From: Neorhizobium galegae bv. orientalis str. HAMBI 540
GTDB taxonomy: Bacteria > Pseudomonadota > Alphaproteobacteria > Rhizobiales > Rhizobiaceae
Reading direction: 5' to 3'
Assembly (NCBI RefSeq): GCF_000731315.1
Contig: NZ_HG938354.1
Coordinates: 434,001 to 498,000 of the forward strand
DNA length: 64,000 nt
The position numbers and the translations under genes are program-made. This document shows, piece by piece, positions 34,895 to 43,756 of the stretch; the stretch's first letter is position 1; each line of letters begins with the position of its first letter. The notes beneath the pieces are model-generated. The model did no database searches and was not told the origin of the DNA. It was given only the letters and a program-made list of their open reading frames with translations.

Positions 34895-35065
34895 CCTTGC
34901 CTAAGCGGGCTTTGCCTGCACAAGCGGCCCTGGCGACTGTTGGGGTTCGATGGAACGGCGGATGAAGACCCAGGCTCTGCCACGGGCTTGGTGTCCCAAG
35001 GGAGGTTCGGTCTCCCATCCGCCACCGCACCGGGAAGTAAAACCCCAAATGCGGATAAAGGGAAG
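34895..35065 (-). mobile_element. Left-end non-coding part of the truncated IS110 element (candidate bridge RNA source)
   Basis: About 170 non-coding bases upstream of the transposase start, ending where the glycosyltransferase N-terminal fragment begins. In IS110-group elements the bridge RNA lies exactly here, in the left end before the gene. The stretch is GC-rich with several short complementary segments (for example AACCCCAA against TTGGGGTT, in which 34938-34945 and 35041-35048 pair). The outer boundary is approximate. Confidence 0.4.
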
Positions 35066-35272
35066 TTACAAGGCGAGGGCGGCAAGTCCAAGCCCGGCAT
35101 AAAAACCCTGAGAGCCTGAGAGTACGATGCGGGCCGAGAACTCGGGAATGCGATCGAAAAGCCCATCAATCGTCTCGCGCACGCGCCGCGCCGGTTCTCC
35201 AGTCAGCGCCGGATTATGCCGCGCATCGTCTTGCACCGGCAGCGCTGCTGGCGGATATTCCCCTAACCGCAT
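35066..35272 (-). pseudogene. N-terminal remnant of the membrane glycosyltransferase
   Basis: 68 codons starting at 35272: a hydrophilic head, then RIPEFSARIVLSGSQG leading into a hydrophobic run AGLGLAALAL before a stop. In rhizobial family 2 glycosyltransferases a similar PEFSA-VLS-Q segment precedes the first membrane helix. The orientation and position fit the C-terminal remnant at 31049-31324, so both are best read as the two ends of one gene with its middle lost. No good ribosome-binding site is visible. The match is from memory of the family and is unproven. Confidence 0.45.
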
Positions 35273-35331
35273 GTTTCTGCTACACCGCCCGCAAGCGAAC
35301 GCCCCAACCTGTCCCGATCTGGATCATAGAG

Positions 35332-36216
35332 ATGCATCCCATGATTGCATCCCCGAAAATCAAGGGGATTTTCAATCTTCTGCAGCTTTGCCTTGTAGCC
35401 GGCGGGATCGTCTCCGCCGCAATCCCGGCCCGTGCTGCCGAAGGCAGCAATCCGCTGCCTTTGATGTTCGATGCCAAGGAGCGGCTCGCCCGCCCTGATC
35501 TTTCCACGATTATCCGGGTGCGGATCCTGACGAGCGTCGATTTCCCGCCGTTCAATTTCGCCGACCAGACCGGCCGGCTTGCCGGCTTCAATATCGACCT
35601 CGCCCGCGAGATTTGCGCCGAACTGAAGATCGAGGCGAAATGCCAGATCCAGGCACTGCCCTTCGAAGAACTGGAAAAGACCCTGGAAGGCGGGGCCGGC
35701 GAAGCCGTCATCGCAGGCATTGCCGTGACGACGGAGCGGCGCCAGCGGTTTGCCTTCTCGCGGCCTTATCTCGGCGTGCCAGCCCGTTTCGCCCGCAACC
35801 TGAAGGCCAGGATCGACGGCGATACGGCCGCAGCGCTTTCCGGCAAGCCGGTCGGCGTCGTCCGGGGCACCGCCCACGAGTTGATGCTGAAGGCGTTTTT
35901 CCCGAAGGTCACCGCCACGCCGTTCGACACTTACGAGGCGATGCTGGAGTCTTTGAAGATCGGCAAGGTGGATGCCGTCTTTTCCGACGGCCTGAGACTG
36001 CCCTTCTGGGTCGCCGGCGAAGGTTCGGCGAAATGCTGCGCCCTCTTCGACGGTCCCTATCTCTCGGAGAAATTCCTCGGCGAAGGCCTGTCGATCATGC
36101 TGCGCAAGAACGATCCGCTCCTGACAGCCGCCATCGACCAGGCGCTCAGCGTTCTGTCGCGCAACGGCCGCCTGCAGGATATCTACCTGCGTTATTTCCC
36201 GAACGGGCTTTATTGA
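35332..36216 (+). CDS. Family 3 solute-binding protein (amino-acid/polar-compound type)
   Basis: 294-residue periplasmic binding protein with a signal peptide (about 1-36, cleavage after ARA). SVDFPPFNFADQTGRLAGFNIDLAREICAEL is the family block, with the ligand-binding Arg region in ERRQRFAFSRPYL. No permease or ATPase is adjacent, so it either serves a distant importer or acts as an orphan sensor. An alternative start at 35341 is possible. A hairpin follows at 36227. Confidence 0.88.
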   Translation: MHPMIASPKIKGIFNLLQLCLVAGGIVSAAIPARAAEGSNPLPLMFDAKERLARPDLSTIIRVRILTSVDFPPFNFADQTGRLAGFNIDLAREICAELKIEAKCQIQALPFEELEKTLEGGAGEAVIAGIAVTTERRQRFAFSRPYLGVPARFARNLKARIDGDTAAALSGKPVGVVRGTAHELMLKAFFPKVTATPFDTYEAMLESLKIGKVDAVFSDGLRLPFWVAGEGSAKCCALFDGPYLSEKFLGEGLSIMLRKNDPLLTAAIDQALSVLSRNGRLQDIYLRYFPNGLY

Positions 36217-36226
36217 TCGGCTGCGA

Positions 36227-36244
36227 GTAGGAGCAGTTTCCTAC
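36227..36244. terminator. Hairpin between convergent genes
   Basis: Arms GTAGGA (36227-36232) and TCCTAC (36239-36244) around GCAGTT, in the 41-base gap between the binding-protein stop and the convergent S24 regulator stop. No long T-run is present, so terminator function in either direction is only likely by position. Confidence 0.45.
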
Positions 36245-36257
36245 CCGCTACTCAAGC

Positions 36258-36923
36258 TCACTGGCTCGCCCAGATGATGCGGGCGATCCATTCCACGTCG
36301 GAAAGATCGAAGCTGCGGTTCGGATGTTCCGGGTTGAGCGAGAGCAGGTCCACAGTCCGGGCACTCTGGCGGGCGAGCACTTTTGCCATCACCTCGCCTT
36401 CCTTGGTCTTGAGCACCACGCGGTCGCCGCGGCGAACCTGCGCGCCCGGCTCGACGATCAGCACGTCGCCGTCGCGATAAAGCGGCATCATCGATTCGCC
36501 CTGGATTTCCAGCGCATAGACGCCGGCCTTGCGGGACGGGTCGACCGGAAATTCCACCACGTCCCAACCCTGGCCTGCCGGAAATCCGCCATCGTCAAAA
36601 AAGCCGCCGGCGCCTGCCTGGGCAAACCCGAGCAGCGGGATGGAGCCGCCCTGCGGCGGGAAATTGCCGTCCGGGATCAAGGCGCGTCCGGGACCAGCGG
36701 GCAGGTAGCTCATGAACTGGTCAATCGTGGCACCCGTCGCTTCGAGCACCTTGGCGATCGATTCCGTCGAAGGCCAGCGCAGCCGCCCGTCCGGCCCTAG
36801 TCGTTTCGACTTGTTGAACGAGGTAGGATCGAGGCCGGCGCGCCGCGCCAGCCCGGAGGGCGTCAGCTGGTGGCGTTGGGCGAGCGTATCGATCGCGCTC
36901 CAGATCGTATCATGTGACAGCAT
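36258..36923 (-). CDS. XRE/S24-family (LexA/CI-like) transcriptional regulator
   Basis: 221 residues: N-terminal helix-turn-helix (about 5-70, SGLARRAGLDPTSFNKSKR) and C-terminal S24 peptidase-like domain. The Ser-Lys dyad is Ser144 in QGESMMPLYRDGD and Lys181 in GEVMAKVLAR; an Ala-Gly pair near residue 103 could be the self-cleavage site. Such chromosomal S24 regulators are common in Rhizobiaceae outside prophages, and no phage gene is near. The start has a weak ribosome-binding site. Confidence 0.88.
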   Translation of the reverse strand: MLSHDTIWSAIDTLAQRHQLTPSGLARRAGLDPTSFNKSKRLGPDGRLRWPSTESIAKVLEATGATIDQFMSYLPAGPGRALIPDGNFPPQGGSIPLLGFAQAGAGGFFDDGGFPAGQGWDVVEFPVDPSRKAGVYALEIQGESMMPLYRDGDVLIVEPGAQVRRGDRVVLKTKEGEVMAKVLARQSARTVDLLSLNPEHPNRSFDLSDVEWIARIIWASQ

Positions 36924-37140
36924 CGTCGTCCGTACCCGTGACCGGTGCGCGAGACAAGCCGGACAAGCCAGCGCTCTGCGAACCTCTCGCCCTTGACCGA
37001 TCAGACATTTGTCGACCAGACTCTCGAACGCTCCGTTCCAGCGGGCTGCCGGCTCGCGCGCACACCCCGAATTTTAACGGAACCGCAGCTTCGCGTAAAG
37101 GGATGAGAGGAATAAAATCCTGTTCCCGCGGCGGCCCTCG

Positions 37141-37788
37141 TCAGGCCACCAGCGCCATGTTGATCTTGCCGAGCTTGATCACCGCCTGGGTGCGGCTGTC
37201 GACATTGAGCTTCAGGAGGATTGCCGACACATGTGCCTTGATGGTCGCCTCGGAAACGCCGAGTTCATAGGCGATCTGCTTGTTGAGCAGCCCTTCACCG
37301 AGCATGGAAAGCACGCGGCTCTGCTGCGGCGTCAGCGTCTTCAGCCGCTCGATGATCTCGGTGAGGCCCGGATCTTCGTCCGGTGCGGTGAGGTAGCCTT
37401 TCGGCACCCAGATGTCGCCTTTCAGTACCGCCTGGATGCCGGCGCGGATATCGTCGAGCCCGGAGGATTTCGAGATGAAGCCGGAAGCGCCGAGTTCCAG
37501 CGCCCTGCGGATGGTGGCGCAATCGTCGCTGGCCGAGACGATGACGATCGGCAGGCCGGAAAATTCGGCGCGGAGCGACATCAGGCCGGAAAAGCCGCTG
37601 ACACCCGGCATCGCGAGGTCGAGCAGCATCAGGTCGGCATCGGGATTGTTTTCGGCCGCCCGTCGCGCCGCCTCGAAATCGCCCGCCTCGATGATCACGA
37701 GTTCTTCGGCAATGCCCCGCACCGAATGGCTGAGCGCGCCGCGAAACAGCGGGTGGTCGTCTGCGATGATGATCGTGAGTGTCTGCAT
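37141..37788 (-). CDS. LuxR-type response regulator
   Basis: 215 residues. Receiver domain with acidic pair Asp10-Asp11, phosphoacceptor Asp57 (LLDLAMPG) and a LuxR helix-turn-helix from about 150 (LTPQQSRVLSMLGEGLLNKQIAYELGVS). Start ATG at 37788 with GGAGGGGG upstream; a longer form from 37812 is unlikely. No histidine kinase is adjacent, so the partner kinase is elsewhere. The 217-base gap to the S24 gene (36924-37140) holds no gene that I can support. Confidence 0.9.
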   Translation of the reverse strand: MQTLTIIIADDHPLFRGALSHSVRGIAEELVIIEAGDFEAARRAAENNPDADLMLLDLAMPGVSGFSGLMSLRAEFSGLPIVIVSASDDCATIRRALELGASGFISKSSGLDDIRAGIQAVLKGDIWVPKGYLTAPDEDPGLTEIIERLKTLTPQQSRVLSMLGEGLLNKQIAYELGVSEATIKAHVSAILLKLNVDSRTQAVIKLGKINMALVA

Positions 37789-37875
37789 TTCCACGCCCCC
37801 TCCCAAGAGCATAGTCGTGCCAATGAATCTTAGTAAGTTGTAAACCTCTCGCAGACCCGAAACAAGTGCGGGAAA

Positions 37876-38295
37876 TCACGTACGGTTGGGTTGCGGTTTA
37901 TCGGGCTCTTTTTCGGTCGCGAACTCACCGACGATCGCCATGAAGCGCCGCATGAACTTCTCCATGATCGATAGCGACCGGTCGACTTCCGCGTCGCTCG
38001 GCAACGCTTTCGGCAAGGCATCCGGCGGGATGTTGCTGAGCCGCTCCTCAAGCGCGGTGACCCGTTTTGCCAGCCGATCGAGCTCCTGTTCGTAGGCAGC
38101 CCGTTCGTCAGGCTGCATGCGGCAGGCGAGCGTGCCGTTTTCGTCGCGGCAGAGCGTCATCGCGCCGGTATCGGTGTCCAGCCGGACGATGCCGGTCTCG
38201 GTGCGCTGAAGCTGGAAACGGTTGGTCTGCGGCTGCTGCGCCGAGGCGGCGAGCGGCAAGAGCAGTGCGCAAGTCGTCAATGCGAGCGTTTTCAT
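37876..38295 (-). CDS. Exported small hypothetical protein
   Basis: 139 residues with a Sec signal peptide (MKTLALTTCALLLPLAASA) followed by a soluble domain with two Cys (CRDENGTLAC) and a helical, possibly coiled-coil part (DERAAYEQELDRLAKRVTALEERL). Start ATG at 38295 with GGAGGA upstream; a longer frame to 38400 overlaps the divergent gene. Probably a periplasmic protein conserved in rhizobia; function unknown. Confidence 0.72.
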   Translation of the reverse strand: MKTLALTTCALLLPLAASAQQPQTNRFQLQRTETGIVRLDTDTGAMTLCRDENGTLACRMQPDERAAYEQELDRLAKRVTALEERLSNIPPDALPKALPSDAEVDRSLSIMEKFMRRFMAIVGEFATEKEPDKPQPNRT

Positions 38296-38380
38296 GTTGT
38301 GGTCCTCCTGCTGTAACGGTGGACAAGCGCCGGGCTTTGCGGCAAACGGTCGGAGAATAGCAGGTCTCCGAGAGTTGATG

Positions 38381-38728
38381 ATGACGGATATAGTGTACAA
38401 GATCGTGCCGGAAACGCTTTGGCGTCAGGCAAAGCAGAAAGGCGTCTTCGAAGGCGCCGAAATCGACCTGAAGGACGGCTTTATCCATTTTTCGACCGGG
38501 ACACAGGCAAAGGAGACCGCCAGGCTACATTTCGCCGGCGTCTCGGGCCTGATGCTGGTTGCGGTCGATGCGACCCTGCTCGGCGAGGAGCTGCAATACG
38601 AAGCCTCGCGCGGCAGCGATCTTTTCCCGCATCTTTACGGCACGCTTCCGGTGTCCTCGGTCCTCTGGGAGATGCCGCTGTTGATCGGCGTCGACGGCCT
38701 GCATGCCTTTCCGGAGAGGATGCCATGA
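38381..38728 (+). CDS. DUF952-family protein
   Basis: 115 residues. The block [22 protein letters not shown], with Phe-Ile-His-x-Ser and later [11 protein letters not shown], is the DUF952 signature. Its chemistry is unknown; the fold is thought to resemble ADP-ribose-binding/transferase folds. GAGAG precedes the start (ATG at 38381, or 38378). The stop overlaps pyrD by 4 bases (ATGA), so it is translationally coupled to pyrimidine synthesis. Confidence 0.85.
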   Translation: MTDIVYKIVPETLWRQAKQKGVFEGAEIDLKDGFIHFSTGTQAKETARLHFAGVSGLMLVAVDATLLGEELQYEASRGSDLFPHLYGTLPVSSVLWEMPLLIGVDGLHAFPERMP

Positions 38729-39816
38729 TCGGCCCCTTCGCCGGACTTGCCGCGCGCAGCCTCTTTGTTTTCGATCCGGAAACCGCTCACGGCCTGTCGA
38801 TCGCCGCGCTGAAGACCGGTCTCGTGCCCGCCTGCCGCTTGGCTGCCGATCCGCGGCTTGCCCAGACCGTCGCCGGTATCCGTTTTGCAAATCCGGTCGG
38901 GCTTGCGGCCGGTTATGACAAGAACGCCGAGGTGCCGGACGCGATGCTGAAGCTCGGTTTCGGTTTTACCGAGATCGGCACCGTGACGCCGAAGGCTCAG
39001 GCCGGTAACGACAAGCCGCGCATCTTCCGCCTGGTGGAAGATCGCGGCGTCATCAACCGACTCGGCTTCAACAATGAGGGCCATGAGGCGGCGTTCACGC
39101 GGCTGACCGCGCGGCGCAACGCGCCGGGCATCGTCGGCGTCAATATCGGCGCCAACAAGGATGCCGCCGACCGGATCGCCGACTACGTCGCCGGCATTCG
39201 CAAATTCTATGCGCTCGCCACCTATTTCACCGTCAACATCTCCTCGCCCAATACACCGGGCCTGCGGGATCTTCAGGCGCGAGACAGCCTGAAGGCGTTG
39301 CTTGAGGCCGTGTTGACCGCCCGCGCCGAAGAGGCGCTGCGCCATGGCCGCACCGTTCCGGTCTTCCTGAAGATCGCACCCGATCTGACCGAGGAGGGCT
39401 TGGACGACATCGCGGCCGAGGCGACTGCGCATCCGCTCGACGGGCTGATCGTCTCCAACACGACGCTTGCCCGAGACGGATTGAAGGACCAGGCCCAGGC
39501 GAAGGAAGCAGGTGGTCTTTCCGGCGCGCCGCTCTTCAGGCGCTCGACGGCCGTTCTGGCCAAAATGCGCAAGCGCGTCGGGCCGGATCTCGCCGTCATC
39601 GGCGTTGGCGGCGTTTCGAGTGCGGCGGATGCGCTCGAAAAGATCCGCGCCGGTGCCGACCTCGTGCAGTTCTATTCCTGCATGGTCTACGAAGGCCCCG
39701 GCCTGCCGGCGACGATCGTCAAGGGGCTTTCGGCCCTTCTCGACCGGGAAAAGGTGTCCTCGATCCGCGATCTGCGCGATAGCCGCCTCGATCAATGGGC
39801 GGAAACGAAACTCTGA
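38725..39816 (+). CDS. pyrD: Dihydroorotate dehydrogenase (quinone), class 2
   Basis: 363 residues. Oxidises dihydroorotate to orotate with membrane quinone in pyrimidine synthesis. The N-terminal amphipathic segment ([20 protein letters not shown]), typical of membrane-bound class 2 enzymes, is followed by the FMN barrel with [37 protein letters not shown] (catalytic Ser) and the C-terminal [27 protein letters not shown] phosphate-binding block. Length is normal. The last 25 bases overlap the convergent MATE gene. Confidence 0.97.
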   Translation: MIGPFAGLAARSLFVFDPETAHGLSIAALKTGLVPACRLAADPRLAQTVAGIRFANPVGLAAGYDKNAEVPDAMLKLGFGFTEIGTVTPKAQAGNDKPRIFRLVEDRGVINRLGFNNEGHEAAFTRLTARRNAPGIVGVNIGANKDAADRIADYVAGIRKFYALATYFTVNISSPNTPGLRDLQARDSLKALLEAVLTARAEEALRHGRTVPVFLKIAPDLTEEGLDDIAAEATAHPLDGLIVSNTTLARDGLKDQAQAKEAGGLSGAPLFRRSTAVLAKMRKRVGPDLAVIGVGGVSSAADALEKIRAGADLVQFYSCMVYEGPGLPATIVKGLSALLDREKVSSIRDLRDSRLDQWAETKL

Positions 39817-41150
39817 CGCGCCTTGCGCGGCACCATGGCCGCCAGGAAAAAGCCGCGCATCAGCAGGAACAGGTTGAGCGACAGCCAGAGCCCATGGTTG
39901 CCGATCATCGGCACGAGCACGGCGAGGCTGACGCAATAGCCTGCAAATGACGCGAGCATCATGTTGCGCATCTCGCGCGACCAGGTGGCGCCGATGAACA
40001 CGCCGTCCATCTGGAAGGCGAGCGCGCCGGACAAGCCCGTCACCGCCGCCCAGCCGAGATAGACATAAGCCTCCTGCCGCACGTCTTGCGAGGTGGTCAG
40101 AAGCTCGATGATCGGCTGACCGAAGACCACGAAGAACAGCCCGACGACGCCTGCCATCACGAAGGACCAGAGGCCGGTCAGCTTCAGCGCCCGATCGAAG
40201 GACGGTCGGTACTTCGCGCCCACCGCGCGGCCGGCGAGCTGTTCGGCGGCGCCCGCGAGCCCGTCGAGGAAGAAGGCCGAGAGCATGAAGATGTTCATCA
40301 GCACCGCGTTGGCCGCCAGCGTCACCGCCCCGAAGCTCGACCCGACGCGGGTCAGCACCGCAAACGCGCCGTTCAATATCAGCGAGCGGATCAGGATGTC
40401 GGCATTGAGCTGGAAAAGCTGGCGCAGCTTGGCGGCATCGAAAATGTCCGCGCGCGTCGGCCGGTAGGCGGCGGAAAATTGCCGGCTGACGATGACGAGG
40501 CCGATCACCACGGCGGTCACTTCCGCCGCCGCGGTCGCCCAGGCGACGCCCGCCACACCCCATCCCAATACCAGACCGAACAGGATGGCAAGCACGATAT
40601 TGGTGCCGTTGAGGATGATCTGCAGCGTGAGCCCGAGCACGCCCTGGCCCCGCCCGAGGACGAAGCCGAGAATGGCGAAATTGGCGAAGGTCGCGGGGCT
40701 GGTCAGTACCCGGATCGCGAAATAACGCCGTGTCACCTCGGCGACGGTCGGATCGCTGGTCATCAGGTCCGGCGCATATCGAAGGATCAGCGGCGAGAGC
40801 GCCAGCATGATCACGCCAAGGCCGAGCGCGCTCAAAAACGCCCGCCAGAATACCGCCTGCTGTTCTCGGATGTCTCCTCGGCCGAAGGCCTGCGCCACCA
40901 GTCCGGTGGTCGAGGTGCGGAAAAAGCTGAGGCTGCCATAGATGAGATCGAAGAGGATGGCGCCGATCGCCAGGCCCGCCAGCGCTTCCGCCTGGCCGAG
41001 CTGCCCGACAACCGCGGTATCGGTGAGGCCGAGCAGCGGCGTCGTCAGGAACCCGAGCGTCATCGGAATGGCAATGCCGAGCACCAGCCGGTGGGTCACA
41101 TCGAAGGGTTTGGTCGCCCCAGTCTCGTGCTTACGCCCCCCGCTCTCCAT
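39792..41150 (-). CDS. MATE-family efflux transporter, DinF-like
   Basis: 452-residue integral membrane protein with about 12 membrane segments. [29 protein letters not shown] is the N-lobe signature, and the second half repeats the pattern ([18 protein letters not shown]). DinF-like MATE proteins export organic cations or toxic metabolites with H+ or Na+. It is convergent with pyrD and overlaps it by 25 bases. Two more minus-strand genes lie upstream (41154-41910), closely spaced, possibly one transcript. Confidence 0.92.
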   Translation of the reverse strand: MESGGRKHETGATKPFDVTHRLVLGIAIPMTLGFLTTPLLGLTDTAVVGQLGQAEALAGLAIGAILFDLIYGSLSFFRTSTTGLVAQAFGRGDIREQQAVFWRAFLSALGLGVIMLALSPLILRYAPDLMTSDPTVAEVTRRYFAIRVLTSPATFANFAILGFVLGRGQGVLGLTLQIILNGTNIVLAILFGLVLGWGVAGVAWATAAAEVTAVVIGLVIVSRQFSAAYRPTRADIFDAAKLRQLFQLNADILIRSLILNGAFAVLTRVGSSFGAVTLAANAVLMNIFMLSAFFLDGLAGAAEQLAGRAVGAKYRPSFDRALKLTGLWSFVMAGVVGLFFVVFGQPIIELLTTSQDVRQEAYVYLGWAAVTGLSGALAFQMDGVFIGATWSREMRNMMLASFAGYCVSLAVLVPMIGNHGLWLSLNLFLLMRGFFLAAMVPRKARQSFVSAH

Positions 41151-41153
41151 CGG

Positions 41154-41642
41154 TCAGCCGGAAAGGACCATGGCCCAATAGGGCCGGGCGCCAACGGAGG
41201 TGCGTGCCATGGCAACCCCGAGCCCTCGGTAGGAGCCGAGCATGTTTTCGAGATGTTTCGGCGAGTCGATCCAGGCCTGCACGGCGGCCACGACCGTATC
41301 CTGACCGCTGGCGATATTTTCGGCTGCCGGCAGCGCCACCTCATTGCTCTTCATCCGGGCGCCAAAATCGTCGCCGAAACCGATCAGGTGTTTCATTTCG
41401 TTGGCTTTGGCCATGCGCACCGCCTGGCGGGCCGCGGCCTTGCGCGCGGGCATGTCGAGCGTCAGCGTGGATAAGCCACGGCCCTGCCGCAGCTTGTTGA
41501 CCATCGGAAGCGCGGCTTGCGTCTCGTCTTCGGCGCCGGCCGTCGGCGTCAGGACCGATGTGGTGGAACAGCCGGCGAGCGCCAGTGCCATGCCGGAAAA
41601 GACGAGAAGGTCCCGCCGGGAAGGTTTGATCAGTGAAATCAT
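41154..41642 (-). CDS. CAP/SCP-domain lipoprotein
   Basis: 162 residues. The signal peptide MISLIKPSRRDLLVFSGMALALAGC has a lipobox with Cys25 and a twin-Arg motif SRRDLL, so it may be exported by Tat and lipidated. The rest is a CAP (SCP/PR-1) domain: VNKLRQGRGLSTLTLD, NIASGQDTVVAAVQAWIDSP and MLGSYRGLGVA. Role unknown, perhaps in cell-envelope processes. Confidence 0.85.
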   Translation of the reverse strand: MISLIKPSRRDLLVFSGMALALAGCSTTSVLTPTAGAEDETQAALPMVNKLRQGRGLSTLTLDMPARKAAARQAVRMAKANEMKHLIGFGDDFGARMKSNEVALPAAENIASGQDTVVAAVQAWIDSPKHLENMLGSYRGLGVAMARTSVGARPYWAMVLSG

Positions 41643-41643
41643 G

Positions 41644-41910
41644 TCAGCGGCGGTAGCTCATCAGGCGCAGGATGACGAAGATCGGAATGACGATGATCGC
41701 GCCAAGCACGAGATAATTGCCGACCCGTCCGAGCGCCCGGAAGCCGTTATACCAAAGGTCCAGGAACCAGTAGCGGATCGTGTCGACGATATTGTCCGGC
41801 GTGAAGCCGAAGAATGCCAGCAGAAAACCCACCACCAGGCACACCACGATCAGCTTGACGATCGTGCGACCTAGCGTATCGCCCAGGAACTTGTTGACCC
41901 CGTCCGCCAT
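41644..41910 (-). CDS. Small membrane protein (DUF6460-like)
   Basis: 88 residues with two membrane segments (TIVKLIVVCLVVGFLLAFFG and LVLGAIIVIPIFVIL) around a conserved-looking DNIVDTIRYWFLDLWYNG block. ATG at 41910 with GAAGGA upstream; the longer frame to 41961 lacks support. Small proteins of this type are common in Hyphomicrobiales. It lies one base before the CAP lipoprotein gene. Confidence 0.75.
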   Translation of the reverse strand: MADGVNKFLGDTLGRTIVKLIVVCLVVGFLLAFFGFTPDNIVDTIRYWFLDLWYNGFRALGRVGNYLVLGAIIVIPIFVILRLMSYRR

Positions 41911-42038
41911 CCTTGTCCTTCTCCAAATTGCAAATGAGAGATAATCGGCAGCCGTTGCCACCGCAAGCGTTTCCCCTCAGATAGAACTTGAGTTTTTTTG
42001 TGGCTTCGGCAAAGAACCTCCACCTTAGAGGATCATCC

Positions 42039-42977
42039 ATGTCGCCCAGCCCGTTTTCCAGCCAATTCTCCTCGGGCGATGCCACCGCCGATCGCCGCGC
42101 CGACTACGCCCGCATGCTGGGGGAGGGCGGAGATTTCGCGGCTGCGGCGGAACTGATCGAACAGGCGCTCGAACTGACGCCCGGCTGGGCCGCCGGCTGG
42201 TTCCGGCTCGGCGAATATCGCGACAAGGCCGGTCTCGGCACGGCCGCGGACGCCTACCGCCAGACCTTGGTCCTGCGGCCAGACGATGTTTTTGGCGCCC
42301 GCCTGAAACTCGCGCTGATCGGCGCGGAGCAGACGCCCGACCGGCCGCCGAGCCGTTATGTCGAAGGCCTGTTCGACGACTATGCCGACCGGTTCGATAC
42401 GGCGCTCGTCGAAAAGCTGGGCTATTGCGTGCCTGGCAAGCTGGCGGGGCTGATCATGCCGCATGGACCGTTCCGCAATACGGTCGATCTCGGTTGCGGC
42501 ACCGGCCTGTTCGGTGCCGAGATCCGCGGCAGGACCGAACGCCTCGAAGGCTTCGACCTGTCCGCCAACATGCTCGCCAAGGCGCAGGTCAAGGGTCTTT
42601 ACGACCATCTCTGCCAGTCCGACCTCAGCCTCGTATCAGACGATTCCGGCCTTTTCGGCGACTTTCCGCCTCACCGCGCCGATCTCGTCTCGGCGGCCGA
42701 CGTGCTGATGTATCTGGGCTCGCTCGAAACCGTCTTCCCGCTGGTGCTTGAACTGTTATTGCCGGCTGGTCTCTTCGCGTTCTCGGTCGAGGATGCGGGC
42801 GAGGGGGAGGGTTTCGTGCTGCGGGATTCCCTGCGTTACACCCATTCGCAAGCTTATATCCGCATGCTGCTTTCCCGCTTCGGCCTTGATTTGCTCAAGG
42901 TGGAAAACACCGTCATTCGCATGGATGCCGGAAAACCTGTCCATGGCATTCTGTTTCTGTCGCGAAAGCCCGGCTGA
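42039..42977 (+). CDS. TPR-containing SAM-dependent methyltransferase
   Basis: 312 residues. Residues 20-95 look like tetratricopeptide repeats (DYARMLGEGGDFAAAAELIEQALELTP...), followed by a class I methyltransferase domain: VDLGCGTGLFGAEI (motif I), a FDLSANML acidic-loop region and LVSAADVLMYLG (motif IV). Proteins with this TPR-methyltransferase design are widespread in rhizobia; the target is unknown. Start ATG at 42039, favoured over the in-frame ATG at 41988. Confidence 0.85.
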   Translation: MSPSPFSSQFSSGDATADRRADYARMLGEGGDFAAAAELIEQALELTPGWAAGWFRLGEYRDKAGLGTAADAYRQTLVLRPDDVFGARLKLALIGAEQTPDRPPSRYVEGLFDDYADRFDTALVEKLGYCVPGKLAGLIMPHGPFRNTVDLGCGTGLFGAEIRGRTERLEGFDLSANMLAKAQVKGLYDHLCQSDLSLVSDDSGLFGDFPPHRADLVSAADVLMYLGSLETVFPLVLELLLPAGLFAFSVEDAGEGEGFVLRDSLRYTHSQAYIRMLLSRFGLDLLKVENTVIRMDAGKPVHGILFLSRKPG

Positions 42978-43082
42978 ACCGGCCGTTTCTTGCTTTTTTC
43001 AGTGCCCGCCGATGATCTCTTGAAGACCCTTGCCGGCGGTTTTATTGCGGTGCAATATCACCGAAAACCTGAGGGGTTCACA

Positions 43083-43724
43083 TTGGCTGAGCAGCAGAGG
43101 CGCGGTCTCGGATTTTACAGCGCCGATCCGGCACAACACACACTGCTGGAAGACGGGCAAGGTCTGTTCATCGGCGCCATGGTGTCGGCACTCGGCTTTT
43201 ATTTCCTGAACGAGGTCGGCCTTTTGACCGGCGGCACCGCAGGCGTCGCCTTCCTGCTGCATTATGCGTTCGGGATCTCGTTCGGCCTGCTGTTCTTCAT
43301 CGTCAACCTGCCCTTCTACTACCTATCGTTCAAGCGCCTCGGCCTCGCCTTCTCTCTGAAGACCTTCATCGCCATCGCGCTGGTCTCGGTCATCACCGAG
43401 GTGGAGAGCCATTTTTTCCTGATCCAGTACCTGCACCCGTTCTGGGCAGCTCTGCTCGGCGGCCTGGTGCTCGGTTACGGCCTGCTCGGGCTTTATCGCC
43501 ACCGCGCCTCGCTCGGCGGCGTCGGCATTCTAGCGATCTATATCCAGGAGCGCTTCGGCATCCAGGCGGGCCTCATCCAGCTCGCCTTTGATCTCTGCGT
43601 CATGCTCTGCGCTTTCGCCGTGGTTTCGCCCATCACCGTCGCGTGGTCGGTGCTGGGCGCCGTCGTGCTCAATCTTGTGCTCGCCATCAATCACCGCTCC
43701 GACCGGTATATCGTCGCGCGGTGA
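43083..43724 (+). CDS. YitT-family membrane protein (TTG start likely)
   Basis: About 213 residues with five membrane segments (LFIGAMVSALGFYFL, GLLFFIVNLPFYYL, AALLGGLVLGYGLLG, GLIQLAFDLCVMLCAFA, SVLGAVVLNLVLA). GLLTGGTAGVAFLLHYAFGIS is the YitT-membrane signature. GAGGGG at 43071-43076 lies 6 bases before TTG at 43083; an in-frame ATG at 42990 would add an unlikely extension overlapping an AT-rich leader. Function unknown, possibly transport. Confidence 0.8.
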   Translation: MAEQQRRGLGFYSADPAQHTLLEDGQGLFIGAMVSALGFYFLNEVGLLTGGTAGVAFLLHYAFGISFGLLFFIVNLPFYYLSFKRLGLAFSLKTFIAIALVSVITEVESHFFLIQYLHPFWAALLGGLVLGYGLLGLYRHRASLGGVGILAIYIQERFGIQAGLIQLAFDLCVMLCAFAVVSPITVAWSVLGAVVLNLVLAINHRSDRYIVAR

Positions 43725-43756
43725 TCGAGGCGGGAGGGTGGGTCAGGCGGCCCTGA

